From: Methanococcus voltae PS
GTDB taxonomy: Archaea; AGJL01; Methanococci; Methanococcales; Methanococcaceae
DNA length: 64,000 nucleotides
Direction: 5' to 3'
Assembly: GCF_024807035.1 (NCBI RefSeq)
Contig: NZ_JANUCQ010000002.1
Span: forward strand, 310,001 to 374,000
The notes below the pieces were generated by a model. That model searched no databases. It had not been told where the DNA came from and saw only the letters and a list, made by a program, of their open reading frames with translations. The position numbers were made by a program, and so were the translations under genes. Of this stretch, positions 9,235-18,196 are shown one piece after another (position 1 is the first letter of the stretch; each line of letters begins with the position of its first letter).

Positions 9235-9307
9235 TTAGTGAATGATGAATCTTTATCTTCTGATTAACTTAACATTTCATGATGAAAGATGGGCGAGCTG
9301 ACACTAA
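9235..9307 (+). ncRNA. C/D box sRNA (guide for 2'-O-methylation), copy 2
   Basis: The boxes are C ATGATGA at 9242-9248, D' CTGA at 9260-9263, C' ATGATGA at 9279-9285 and D CTGA at 9298-9301. The terminal stem is TTAGTG (9235-9240) with CACTAA (9302-9307). Guides are ATCTTTATCTT before D' and AAGATGGGCGAG before D. It lies 75 bp downstream of the first sRNA on the same strand, with only AT-rich DNA between, so the pair may share a transcript. Confidence 0.93.
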
Positions 9308-9423
9308 TTTATTTTCAAAAGAATTAATTTGTAAAAATTGTAAAATAAAATTATTTTTAAAATTTAAAAAATAGAAAAGTTATGTAAATATTATTTTTAT
9401 ATTGTTTCAATATTTCTCGTATA

Positions 9424-9801
9424 TTATTCTTGCTCTGCTTTTAAAAGAACTAAACCACCGAGTAAATCACCTTTTTTGATTTCTCCGTTTGCCGTAGCTA
9501 AAAATGTTACTCTATCAATGTCTCTTTCTGATTCAAAAGGTACTGGAATTTCTTCTCCTGCTGAAATCACACTACCATTTTTGTTAAGTTTGTAGGCAGA
9601 TTTTAAAACTACAGACTTTGGTTTTAAAGCTATTTTTTCAACTTTTATCTCAGTGATATCTCCTTTTTTTACCGCGATATCTTCTTCAGATATTAATAAA
9701 ACTTTATCCCCCATTAATTCAAAGTGTAAATTTGCATCTTTAATGTTTTTTTCGCTCAATTCGCCTTCAATCTTCTTTATTTTACCAATTATTCTAAACA
9801 T
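9424..9801 (-). CDS. Small conserved archaeal protein (possibly DUF22)
   Basis: The 125-residue product is predicted to be a beta-rich soluble protein with no cysteine, membrane segment or signal peptide. ATG at 9801 follows AAGGTGA. The C-terminal stretch AGEEIPVPFESERDIDRV followed by GEIKKGDLLGGLVLLKAE resembles, from memory, the archaeal DUF22 family, whose function is unknown. It lies downstream of ahaD on the same strand but is separated from it by 560 bp holding hairpins, so it is probably a separate transcription unit. Confidence 0.7.
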   Translation of the reverse strand: MFRIIGKIKKIEGELSEKNIKDANLHFELMGDKVLLISEEDIAVKKGDITEIKVEKIALKPKSVVLKSAYKLNKNGSVISAGEEIPVPFESERDIDRVTFLATANGEIKKGDLLGGLVLLKAEQE

Positions 9802-10362
9802 TATAATTCACCTTACTTGTTAAATGATAAATAAAATATTAATATTTTAATTCCGTAATTAGTAATCCATAATTACTAGAGTATTATTTTGTGATATATT
9901 ATCTATTTTAATTCATTTAATTATATTATAGTTAAACATTTTATAGTTTTTGATATAATTTGAGATAAATCCTTTATTGAATATTAAAATAATAAAATAG
10001 CTATTATAAAACAATTGAACAATGTAATTTAATTAAAATAAATTTTATATGAAAATTGAATAATTGTTTAAATAAAAAAAGGTAGGACATACATATCCGA
10101 TAGGAAAATGGGATACATATGAAATTTTTATTTAAACATTACCCATAAAGAATATAATGTATTGTTGTATATATCAAAAATTTTTTTATAAATATAGGTA
10201 TTCTTATAGGTATAATTAATTATTTTATATTCTGTATGACATATTGTGGTAGGATAATATGCCTTACATATGATTATGATTATCATAGTTAATATATAAT
10301 CACTATTTGAAATTTTAAATATGTGAAATTAACTAAAAGATTAAAAATTGATGAAGAGATTA
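9802..10362. other. Long intergenic region with two hairpin-forming elements
   Basis: The first hairpin has arms CATACATATCC (10088-10098) and GGATACATATG (10111-10121), pairing except for one symmetric CA/CA internal loop. A second structured stretch lies at 10239-10272. Both carry GGTAGGA (10081-10087, 10248-10254) followed by ACATATGA (10115-10122, 10266-10273). No open frame is credible. These could be part of the ahaD 3' region, a small RNA or regulatory sites for the downstream gene. Confidence 0.6.
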
Positions 10363-10998
10363 TTATGCTTCTCTTGCATCAATTCTTGCTTTAATCAATT
10401 TCAAACGGAAGAAGTTTTCTCTTTCCATTTCATCTAATCTCATTGAAATGTACTTTTTGGTTTCATCCATTCTTGGAATTACAACGTATTCAAGAGCGTT
10501 AACTCTTCTCTTTGTTGTAATAATTTCTTGAGCTAACATCTTGATGGATGTCTCAATTTCTGCAAGTTCTGCAATAAGTTGAAGAGCTTCTTCGAAGTTA
10601 CCTGCTGCTTCATCTAATTTTGCTGATGTACTGTAAGGGCTGTACCCTCTTGTTGATATATCTCTTTTAACGTTGTTTATTTCGAAAGCAGGTACTGAAA
10701 TACCCATAACGTTTCTCATATCTACGTCAAGTTCGATGTTATCGTTTTTAGCAGCAAATGAAGCCTCTTTAACTGACAAAGTACCCATAACAGCTTGAGC
10801 CATTATTAAGTCTTTGTAAGCTTTAGCAAGTGCATCGTTTACCTTTTCCCTTATTCCAGAAGCTTGATTCAAAATATCAAAAAATTCCATCATAAGAGCG
10901 TCTCTTTTTTGTTTCAAGAGTTTGTGCCCTTTTTCGGCTAATTTGATTTTTGTTTTCAATTTTAATAATTCCATCCTTGTAGGGTTAACTTGTGCCAT
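10363..10998 (-). CDS. ahaD: A-type ATP synthase subunit D
   Basis: Subunit D forms the central rotor stalk that couples the A1 head to the membrane rotor. The 211-residue sequence begins [20 protein letters not shown], the hallmark of the family, and ends with a long helix; the whole is predicted to be an antiparallel coiled coil. ATG at 10998 follows GGGGGATAAT. It is the last gene of the aha cluster on the minus strand, 135 bp after ahaB, with a 7-bp repeat array between them. Confidence 0.97.
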   Translation of the reverse strand: MAQVNPTRMELLKLKTKIKLAEKGHKLLKQKRDALMMEFFDILNQASGIREKVNDALAKAYKDLIMAQAVMGTLSVKEASFAAKNDNIELDVDMRNVMGISVPAFEINNVKRDISTRGYSPYSTSAKLDEAAGNFEEALQLIAELAEIETSIKMLAQEIITTKRRVNALEYVVIPRMDETKKYISMRLDEMERENFFRLKLIKARIDAREA

Positions 10999-11070
10999 AT
11001 TATCCCCCGATAAAAATTTGTAATAATTAAATTAATGATGAGATAATTGAATTAACACACTTATTAGTGA

Positions 11071-11105
11071 TTAATTATTAATTATTAATTATTAATTATT
11101 AATTA
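11071..11105. repeat. 7-bp tandem repeat between ahaB and ahaD
   Basis: Five copies of TTAATTA occur in the ahaB-ahaD spacer. No coding role. Confidence 0.85.
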
Positions 11106-11133
11106 GTGGTTAATCAATTTATTCATTAATTAA

Positions 11134-12528
11134 TTATTTTCTGAAATTTGGGTGGTATTTTTCGATTAAGTCTTCAGAGATTCTCTTAAGCTCTTCCATA
11201 GGTAAGATAGCTAAGATATCCCATACATAGTCGAGTGTTTCCTCGATGTTTCTGTCTTCGTCGACTCCTTGTGTTACAATTCTGTCTTCGAAAGCTTGAG
11301 CGAATTTTAAGTAAGCTCTGTCTCTGTCTGTAAGTGCTTCTTCCCCTACAACAGCGACTAAGTCTCTTAAACCTCTACCTTCTGCGTAAGCAGCGTAAGC
11401 CTGGTTAATAACTTTTGAGTGGTCGTCTCTTGTTTTTCCTTCGCCGATACCGTTACCCATTAATCTGGATAATGAAGGTAAAACGTCTACTGGTGGGTAA
11501 ACACCTTTTCTGTTCAATTCTCTTGACAATACAATCTGACCTTCGGTAATGTAACCGGTTAAGTCAGGAATTGGGTGAGTAATATCATCGTGAGGCATTG
11601 TTAAAATAGGTATCTGGGTAACTGTTCCTTGTTTACCTTTAACTCTACCAGCTCTTTCGTATAAAGAAGCTAAGTCGGTGTACATGTAACCTGGGTAACC
11701 TCTTCTACCTGGAACCTCGTTTCTTGCTGCTGCAATTTCTCTTAAAGCTTCACAATAGTTTGTTAAGTCTGTTAAAATAACTAAAACGTGCATTCCTTTT
11801 TCGTAAGCTAAGTATTCAGCTGTTGTTAAAGCAATTCTTGGTGTAATGATTCTTTCAATAGCTGGGTCGTCAGCTAAGTTGATGAAAACAACTGCTTTTT
11901 CCAAAGCTCCTGTTTTTCTAAACTCTTCGATGAAGTAGTTTGATTCTTCACTTGTGATACCCATTGCTGCGAATACAACCGCGAACTGTTCTCCTTCTCC
12001 TCTTACTTTAGCTTGTCTTGCAATCTGAGCAGCTAACATGTTGTGAGGTAAACCTGAACCTGAGAAGATAGGGATTTTTTGACCTCTAACTAATGTGTTA
12101 GTACCGTCGATTGTTGAAATACCCGTTTGAACGAAAGCGTTTGGTGAAGCTCTTGATACTGGGTTTAATGGTGAACCGTTAATATCGATTTTTTCTTCAG
12201 AAATAATTTCTGGACCTTTATCGATTGGTTTACCTGCACCATCGAAAACTCTACCTAACATATCCATTGAAACGCCTAATTTAGCTGTTTCGCCTGTGAA
12301 TCTAACTTTTGTTTCACTAGTGTTCAAAGCTGTCGTACCTTCGAATACCTGAACAACTGCTACTTCTTCGTTAGCTTCCAAAACCTGTCCTGTTCTTTTT
12401 TCGCCGCTTGGTGTTGTGATGTCTACGATTTCCCCGTATGAAACACCTTCGATTCCTTCAATAACCATTAAAGGACCAGCAATTCTTGAAACTGATGTAT
12501 ACTCTATGGTTTTTTGCATTGCATCCAT
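11134..12528 (-). CDS. ahaB: A-type ATP synthase subunit B (regulatory nucleotide-binding subunit)
   Basis: AhaB alternates with AhaA in the A1 hexamer; it binds nucleotide but lacks a true Walker A loop. At the P-loop position the sequence reads [12 protein letters not shown], as in archaeal B subunits, and [12 protein letters not shown] and [16 protein letters not shown] follow. I place the start at ATG 12528 ([10 protein letters not shown], 464 aa), six bases after GGAGGG. The 28 residues upstream in the longer frame are Asn/Lys-rich leader sequence without a ribosome site. Length matches the family. Confidence 0.97.
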   Translation of the reverse strand: MDAMQKTIEYTSVSRIAGPLMVIEGIEGVSYGEIVDITTPSGEKRTGQVLEANEEVAVVQVFEGTTALNTSETKVRFTGETAKLGVSMDMLGRVFDGAGKPIDKGPEIISEEKIDINGSPLNPVSRASPNAFVQTGISTIDGTNTLVRGQKIPIFSGSGLPHNMLAAQIARQAKVRGEGEQFAVVFAAMGITSEESNYFIEEFRKTGALEKAVVFINLADDPAIERIITPRIALTTAEYLAYEKGMHVLVILTDLTNYCEALREIAAARNEVPGRRGYPGYMYTDLASLYERAGRVKGKQGTVTQIPILTMPHDDITHPIPDLTGYITEGQIVLSRELNRKGVYPPVDVLPSLSRLMGNGIGEGKTRDDHSKVINQAYAAYAEGRGLRDLVAVVGEEALTDRDRAYLKFAQAFEDRIVTQGVDEDRNIEETLDYVWDILAILPMEELKRISEDLIEKYHPNFRK

Positions 12529-12774
12529 AATAACCCTCCTTAATTTAAATAGGTTATTTTGTTTGTTATTTTGTATTTTTAATTTAATATTTTCCTTAAT
12601 ATTATAATTAAACAATTAAACAATGGAGATAGATTAATTCAATATATTAATTTAATCAATAAATTATTAATAATTATTAATAATTCAATATATTTCATTA
12701 TATCTACAATTCCATCTAAATTGATAATCTAATGCAATTAATACAGTAATCAAATTTTACTTATTAAATACTAA

Positions 12775-14532
12775 TTAGATTAATTTGCTTAATTCAACGT
12801 CCATTTTTGAAATCATTTCTGGAGCTTTTTTGTTTAAAAATTCTTGTTCTTCAACATACTTCATTCTTGCAATATCTGCTTTAACAGTAACTTTTGAGAT
12901 TTCTGCTGGGTTTGCACCTTTTGCAACTGCGTCAAGAGCTTTGTTGTAGTATGTCATAATAACTTTTAACATTGTATACTGTTTCATAGGTGAACAGTAG
13001 CTGTCAATTTCGTTGAAAGCATCTTGTTGTAAGAAGTCTTCTCTTAACATTCTTGCAATTTCTAAGATAACTCTTTCTCTTTCAGGCAATGCGTCAGGAC
13101 CAACTAATTGAACGATTTCTTGTAACTCTGCTTCTTTTTGGAGCAAGTTCATAGCTTCGTCTCTTAAAGCTCTCCAATCTGCACTTGTGTTTTCTTTCCA
13201 CCATCCTGCGATATCGTCGATGTACAAGGAGTAACTTGTTAACCAGTTGATAGCAGGGAAGTGTCTTCTTCTTGCTAAGTTAGCATCTAAAGCCCAGAAT
13301 ACCTTAACAATTCTCAATGTGTTTGAGGTAACTGGTTCTGAGAAGTCACCACCAGGAGGGCTAACTGCACCAACGATACAAACGAATCCTTTTCTGTCAT
13401 CGCTACCTAAACAGTCAACTCTACCAGCTCTCTCGTAGAACTGAGCTAATTTTGATGATAAGTACGCAGGGTAACCTTCTTCACCAGGCATTTCTTCTAA
13501 TCTACCGGAAATCTCTCTCATTGCTTCTGCCCATCTTGAGGTTGAGTCAGCTGTTAATAAAACACCGAAACCCATATCTCTGAAGTACTCTGCAATTGTG
13601 ATACCTGTGTAAACTGAAGCTTCCCTAGCAGCTACCGGCATGTTTGATGTGTTCGCAATTAATACGGTTCTGTCCATCAATTTGTTTCCTGTTTTTAAAT
13701 CGTCTAAGTGTGGGAACTCTTCGATAACCTCAGTCATCTCGTTACCTCTTTCACCGCAACCGATGTAAACCACAATGTCCACGTCTGACCACTTAGCCAA
13801 CTGGTGTTGTGTAACTGTTTTACCACTACCGAATGGACCAGGGATAGCTGAAGCACCACCTTTTGCTAAACCAAAGAATGTGTCTTCTACCCTTTGACCA
13901 GTGATTAAAGGAATTACTGGAGGTAATTTCTCTTTGTTTGGTCTTGGTTGTCTTACAGGCCATTTTTGCATCATGATAACGTCTTTGTCACCGTTTGCTG
14001 TTTCTACAACTGCTACGGTTTCTTCAACGGTAAATTCGCCTTCTTTGATTTCCTTGATTGTACCGCTAACGTTAACTGGTATCATGATTTTGTGTACGAT
14101 TGAAGCTGTTTCTTCAACTGTACCAATGATGTCTCCACCTACAACTTTGTCGCCAACTTTTGCAGTTGGTTTAAAGCTCCATTTTGCATCTCTTGATAAA
14201 GAAGGTACACTTACCCCTCTTGGGAGGTAAATTGAGTTTGTAGCATCTTCAATTGCGTTTAATGGTCTTTGAATACCATCGTACATTGCTTTTAACATAC
14301 CTGGACCTAATTCAACTGAAAGCGGAGCACCTGTTCCTTCTACAGGTTCTCCTGGTTCCATACCAGCTGTTTCTTCGTAAACCTGGATAATAGCTTCATT
14401 TTCAGTTAACTGAATAATTTCCCCAGTTAATCCTTCGTTACCTACTTTAACAACTTCGTACATCTGTGAGCCTTTCATACCTTCAGCAACAACAACAGGA
14501 CCGGCGATTTTAATAATTTTACCGACGACCAT
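12775..14532 (-). CDS. ahaA: A-type ATP synthase catalytic subunit A
   Basis: This 585-residue subunit carries the catalytic sites of the A1 head. The archaeal P-loop GPFGSGKTV lies near residue 235, with the A-subunit-specific insertion (about 110-200) ahead of it, followed by [14 protein letters not shown] and the [22 protein letters not shown] region. ATG at 14532 follows GAGGTGA. It lies between ahaF and ahaB with gaps of about 245 bp on both sides, unusually loose for this operon. No intein is present. Confidence 0.98.
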   Translation of the reverse strand: MVVGKIIKIAGPVVVAEGMKGSQMYEVVKVGNEGLTGEIIQLTENEAIIQVYEETAGMEPGEPVEGTGAPLSVELGPGMLKAMYDGIQRPLNAIEDATNSIYLPRGVSVPSLSRDAKWSFKPTAKVGDKVVGGDIIGTVEETASIVHKIMIPVNVSGTIKEIKEGEFTVEETVAVVETANGDKDVIMMQKWPVRQPRPNKEKLPPVIPLITGQRVEDTFFGLAKGGASAIPGPFGSGKTVTQHQLAKWSDVDIVVYIGCGERGNEMTEVIEEFPHLDDLKTGNKLMDRTVLIANTSNMPVAAREASVYTGITIAEYFRDMGFGVLLTADSTSRWAEAMREISGRLEEMPGEEGYPAYLSSKLAQFYERAGRVDCLGSDDRKGFVCIVGAVSPPGGDFSEPVTSNTLRIVKVFWALDANLARRRHFPAINWLTSYSLYIDDIAGWWKENTSADWRALRDEAMNLLQKEAELQEIVQLVGPDALPERERVILEIARMLREDFLQQDAFNEIDSYCSPMKQYTMLKVIMTYYNKALDAVAKGANPAEISKVTVKADIARMKYVEEQEFLNKKAPEMISKMDVELSKLI

Positions 14533-14775
14533 TTTTTCACCTCAAATGAATGGAATAGTTGTCTAATTCCATCGAAAGAGCATTTATTATTATTTTTTTT
14601 AATAATGTTCGATTAATATTAATTATTACATTAAATGGAATACAATAAATCCATATTTTTATATTATATCATTATTGTATAAGTTAATTTAAATCATTTT
14701 TATAAGTAGTATATTTTTCTTTTGAATTACAATGGAAATTAAGCTTATTATTGATATTTTTATATAATAATAACA

Positions 14776-15075
14776 TTATTTAAGCTCAACACCAACTGCA
14801 TTTCTCACGAGTACTTTAACAGGGTCGTTTTCCCTTACAATTGGACCTTTTTTATCAGGAACTTCAACGATTGTAGTTTTCATTCTTGATAATGAATCTC
14901 TGATTGATTCACCAATTCTTTCGGTTGTAACGATTAATCCTATTTCTTTGTTTTCTTCGAGTTTAGTAATTGCTTCGAGTGCCCCATCAGTGTTTGAAAC
15001 ATCATACACTTCCGTAAGACCAGCAAGTCTGAACCCTGTAATCATGTCGGAGTCTCCAACTACACCTATTTTCAT
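14776..15075 (-). CDS. ahaF: A-type ATP synthase subunit F
   Basis: Subunit F is a small Rossmann-like regulatory part of the central stalk. The 99-residue product begins MKIGVVGDSDMITGFRLAG, typical of the family, and contains VTTERIGESIR. I prefer ATG at 15075, which follows GAGTGATAAA, over the in-frame GTG at 15087 that overlaps that ribosome site. It is 48 bp downstream of ahaC. Confidence 0.95.
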   Translation of the reverse strand: MKIGVVGDSDMITGFRLAGLTEVYDVSNTDGALEAITKLEENKEIGLIVTTERIGESIRDSLSRMKTTIVEVPDKKGPIVRENDPVKVLVRNAVGVELK

Positions 15076-15123
15076 TTTATCACTCACTCATTAATTGCCT
15101 TTTAATGCGTTATTGCACGATAA

Positions 15124-16290
15124 TTAAGCCATTAATTTTCTGATGTCTGTAGCGGATAATCCTTCAATTTTTCCTTTAATAATAATTTTTAATTTTCTTA
15201 TTTCAGCTTCTTTTGAAGTGATTAATCCAATAATTGGCCCTACACCAAATGGCTGTCTGAGAGATAGCTTTTTACCAGTTGCAACTACGTAATCGTCAAA
15301 TACTTTCTCAAATTCGTAGATTGAATTGGTTTTTTGGTATTCTTCGAGAGCGTGTGTTAACAATGGAGCGTATTTAGTACTATCTAAACCACTAATTACA
15401 CCATCGATTGAGTCAGCTTCTGCGAGTTCTTTTAATTTCCATGAAGCAAGTTCGTAACCTGTTTCAGTAACGTATTTTAAAACTATTTCTGAGGATAATT
15501 TATCAGCTTTACCTTTTAAGATAACTTTCAAGTTCTCTACGTCGATTAATGTACCAACATATTCCTTGAATAAGTCTTTTTCAGTTCCATTGATTGATAC
15601 GTTTTTCCAGAGATTTTCAAGAATGAATTTGTCTAAAGCCAATTCCATTGTCGTTAATCTTTTGGTTTGTTCGTAGTCAGTTAATCCTTCTGAAAGTAAT
15701 TTTGAGAATTCGTAACCTTCCAAGCTACTTGCAAGTTCTTCTACGGATTTTGTTTCGCATAACTCTCTTAATTTATCCTTTAAACTTCCGAGAGGTACTA
15801 ATAAGGAATATGTTTGTTCAGCATCTAAGCCTACAAATTTAGCTCTTAATAATGTTTTAATGTTTTTAACATCAAACTTCATTTCAAATAATCTTAAGAT
15901 TTTCCTTGCACCTTCTGGTGACATGTGTGCGAGAGCCTCGTACAAATGAGCTAAATGTGTGTCTAACGCCTTTTCAGCAAATGTTGGGTCGTTTTCATTA
16001 CCTAATGCATCTAATAAGTAAGGTCCGTAATCACTATCTTCTAATTGGTTGATTAATTCAGTTGTTCCTGCTGATTCGATTAACTCGTTCATTTTATTTT
16101 CATCGAGTAATCTAGCTTCCATACTTCTAACTCTTGCGTTAACGTAAGCGTATGGTGCAGTATCTGAAAGATATCTAATTAAATAGATGATTATAACCAT
16201 GAAGACAATAATAAAGCCAAGAACCAACATTGTGATAAAGACATCAGGTGAATTCATAAAGTTTTCAATTAATGATATTGCATCATTCAT
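15124..16290 (-). CDS. ahaC: A-type ATP synthase subunit C
   Basis: Subunit C caps the membrane rotor and links it to the central stalk (the eukaryotic subunit d counterpart). The 388-residue protein contains YAYVNARVRSMEARLL, typical of the family. Residues 15-40 form one hydrophobic segment (MLVLGFIIVFMVIIIYLI) preceding the soluble helical body; this N-terminal membrane anchor is seen in methanococcal relatives as far as I recall. ATG at 16290 follows GGTGG. It lies between ahaE and ahaF. Confidence 0.95.
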   Translation of the reverse strand: MNDAISLIENFMNSPDVFITMLVLGFIIVFMVIIIYLIRYLSDTAPYAYVNARVRSMEARLLDENKMNELIESAGTTELINQLEDSDYGPYLLDALGNENDPTFAEKALDTHLAHLYEALAHMSPEGARKILRLFEMKFDVKNIKTLLRAKFVGLDAEQTYSLLVPLGSLKDKLRELCETKSVEELASSLEGYEFSKLLSEGLTDYEQTKRLTTMELALDKFILENLWKNVSINGTEKDLFKEYVGTLIDVENLKVILKGKADKLSSEIVLKYVTETGYELASWKLKELAEADSIDGVISGLDSTKYAPLLTHALEEYQKTNSIYEFEKVFDDYVVATGKKLSLRQPFGVGPIIGLITSKEAEIRKLKIIIKGKIEGLSATDIRKLMA

Positions 16291-16386
16291 CTAAACCACC
16301 TTGCACCTTTTTATCTTAATTTCCTAATTTTAGTTTTGTGCGTATTTTGAACAAGTTATAATTGCAAATTTATAATTAAATTACAA

Positions 16387-16998
16387 TTAGAATAATAAAT
16401 CTGCTATTTTTGCTCTTACACTATCTAAATTTCTTTTGAATGTTGATTCAAGACTGTTGTCGGATACTTTTGTACCATCTGCTGATTTAACAATACATCC
16501 GCCGATTATGTCGATTGGTTCGCCTTTTTTCAAGACTGTTACAATATTCAATTTTTCTTCGACTTCTTTTTCGAGCTTCCACAAAGTTTCGTCACCGATT
16601 AATTCGAAGTCATTCTTGTTCATTTCGAGTGTCAATTCTCCGCCACCGATTGAGAGAACGCCTTTAATTACCATACCTGTTAAGATGTCTTTGTATTCAT
16701 CTTTTTGAGGTAATTTCATTAAGTCTTCCTCTAATTTTTCGAGTGTCATTTGAATTGTATTTTCTCTTTCTTCAAGCAATTTCTTTTTTGAGGATAATCT
16801 TGCATCAGCTAAAATTCTGTTTTCAGCCATTTCTGCTTCTTTTTCTCCTTTTCTAAGAATAGCTTGCTTTCTTTTTTCAGCTTCTTCTTTAGCTTCTGCC
16901 ATTGTTGCTTCGTATTTAGCTTGTGCGTCAGCTACGATTGAATCAGCTTTTAATTTTGCATCTTCTTTAATTTTGGAAGTTATCTTTTCCGCTCCCAT
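16387..16998 (-). CDS. ahaE: A-type ATP synthase subunit E (peripheral stalk)
   Basis: AhaE pairs with AhaH to form the peripheral stalk that holds the A1 head. The 203-residue sequence starts [21 protein letters not shown], with an N-terminal Ala/Glu/Lys coiled coil (about 1-95) and a globular C-terminal domain containing [20 protein letters not shown], a family signature. ATG at 16998 follows GGTGTAAAT. Confidence 0.96.
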   Translation of the reverse strand: MGAEKITSKIKEDAKLKADSIVADAQAKYEATMAEAKEEAEKRKQAILRKGEKEAEMAENRILADARLSSKKKLLEERENTIQMTLEKLEEDLMKLPQKDEYKDILTGMVIKGVLSIGGGELTLEMNKNDFELIGDETLWKLEKEVEEKLNIVTVLKKGEPIDIIGGCIVKSADGTKVSDNSLESTFKRNLDSVRAKIADLLF

Positions 16999-17362
16999 AT
17001 TTACACCTTTAATTATTATTTGTAAGATAAATTGGGATATTTCCTAATTTTAATTTCGACTTCGTTTCTCTAAATTACAATTTTAGCATAACCCATCAAA
17101 TTTAAAATAAAAAAAGTAAAAAGAAATAATAAATAATAAATAATAAATAAATATTATTTTATTACCTTATTTCCCATTATTTTATTTTATCATCGATATA
17201 TTGAGTTATTTGATTGTATTTGAGCTTTTTTTCGAAATTAAGTATTGATTTACAGTTGATTAATTAGATATTTGCTAATTTGCGATTATCTAATTTAATA
17301 TATCTATTTTTAATTTAGATTCGTGTTTATAGTTTATTCGTACTAATTACTTCTTAAGATAC
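16999..17362. other. AT-rich spacer within the ATP synthase cluster
   Basis: The 364-bp gap between ahaK and ahaE is long for cotranscribed genes. It holds a short AAATAAT repeat (about 17125-17150) and no open frame. An internal promoter for ahaE-C-F-A-B-D or a processing site is possible; nothing decisive is visible. Confidence 0.45.
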
Positions 17363-18031
17363 TTAGAACATGATACCAAGCATGATTAAGATAGCAATTA
17401 ATAAACCGAAGATAGCGAATGTCTCTGACATAACAGCTAAAACTAAACCTCTACCCATAACTGATGTATCTCTTGCTGTAGCACCGATTGCACCAGCTGC
17501 GGTAATACCTTGACCAATACCTGAAAGACCAGCGAAACCAACACCTAAACCAGCACCGATTGCTGCAATTGTTTCAGCACCTGGTCCAGTGAATACCTGA
17601 ACTAATAAAAGGATTGATACTAATAAACCGTAGATAGCCTGTGTTTCCGGAAGTACGGAGAAAACCATAGCTCTACCGAAAATACTTGCATCTTCTGAAA
17701 CTGCACCTAAACCAGCTGCTGCTGCAATACCTTGACCAATAGCTGATAAACCAGCTAAACCAACGCTCGCACCTGCTGCTAACATTGCCCATTCAGGAGC
17801 TGTTTTGAAAACGAATAATATTAAAATCGCAACTAAGAAACCGTAGAGACCTTGTGTCTGCGGTAACGCTTGGAATACGATAACTTTACTGAATTGTTTT
17901 GGGTCTTCTGCTAAAACACCTGCACCACTTGCACCAGTGATACCTGCACCTATACCTGAACCTAAACCTGCAATACCTACTGCTAAACCAGCACCTATAG
18001 CTCCGAGTAATAATGGATTTTCAAATACCAT
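17363..18031 (-). CDS. ahaK: A-type ATP synthase proteolipid subunit K, three fused hairpins
   Basis: The 222-residue product is the ion-binding rotor ring subunit. It holds three hairpins of about 70 residues instead of one. Hairpins two and three have helix-one GQGI and helix-two SVLPETQAIYG or AVMSETFAIFG, so each carries the ion-binding Glu. Hairpin one has QALPQTQGLYG, with Gln in place of Glu, and GSGI in place of GQGI. Triplication with one non-ionisable hairpin is known in methanococcal enzymes. The Gln/Glu pattern suggests Na+ rather than H+ coupling. The start at 18031 is chosen for its six-base spacing from GAGGTG; ATG at 18034 is an alternative. Confidence 0.96.
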   Translation of the reverse strand: MVFENPLLLGAIGAGLAVGIAGLGSGIGAGITGASGAGVLAEDPKQFSKVIVFQALPQTQGLYGFLVAILILFVFKTAPEWAMLAAGASVGLAGLSAIGQGIAAAAGLGAVSEDASIFGRAMVFSVLPETQAIYGLLVSILLLVQVFTGPGAETIAAIGAGLGVGFAGLSGIGQGITAAGAIGATARDTSVMGRGLVLAVMSETFAIFGLLIAILIMLGIMF

Positions 18032-18196
18032 CATAAACACCTCAATTTTTTACGGATGTAATGATTATCGAGATTATCGATTGATTATCAATTTTTTTTT
18101 ATTATACTATTCTATGTATTATTATTTAATTAATTTAATACTATAATTAATTCATTAATAAGCTATTTATTAATAAGCTATTTATTAATTCATTAA

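Noticed and set aside
11030-11060. ATGATGA-like match upstream of ahaD as another C/D sRNA
   Set aside because: No D box, second C box or terminal stem accompanies it.
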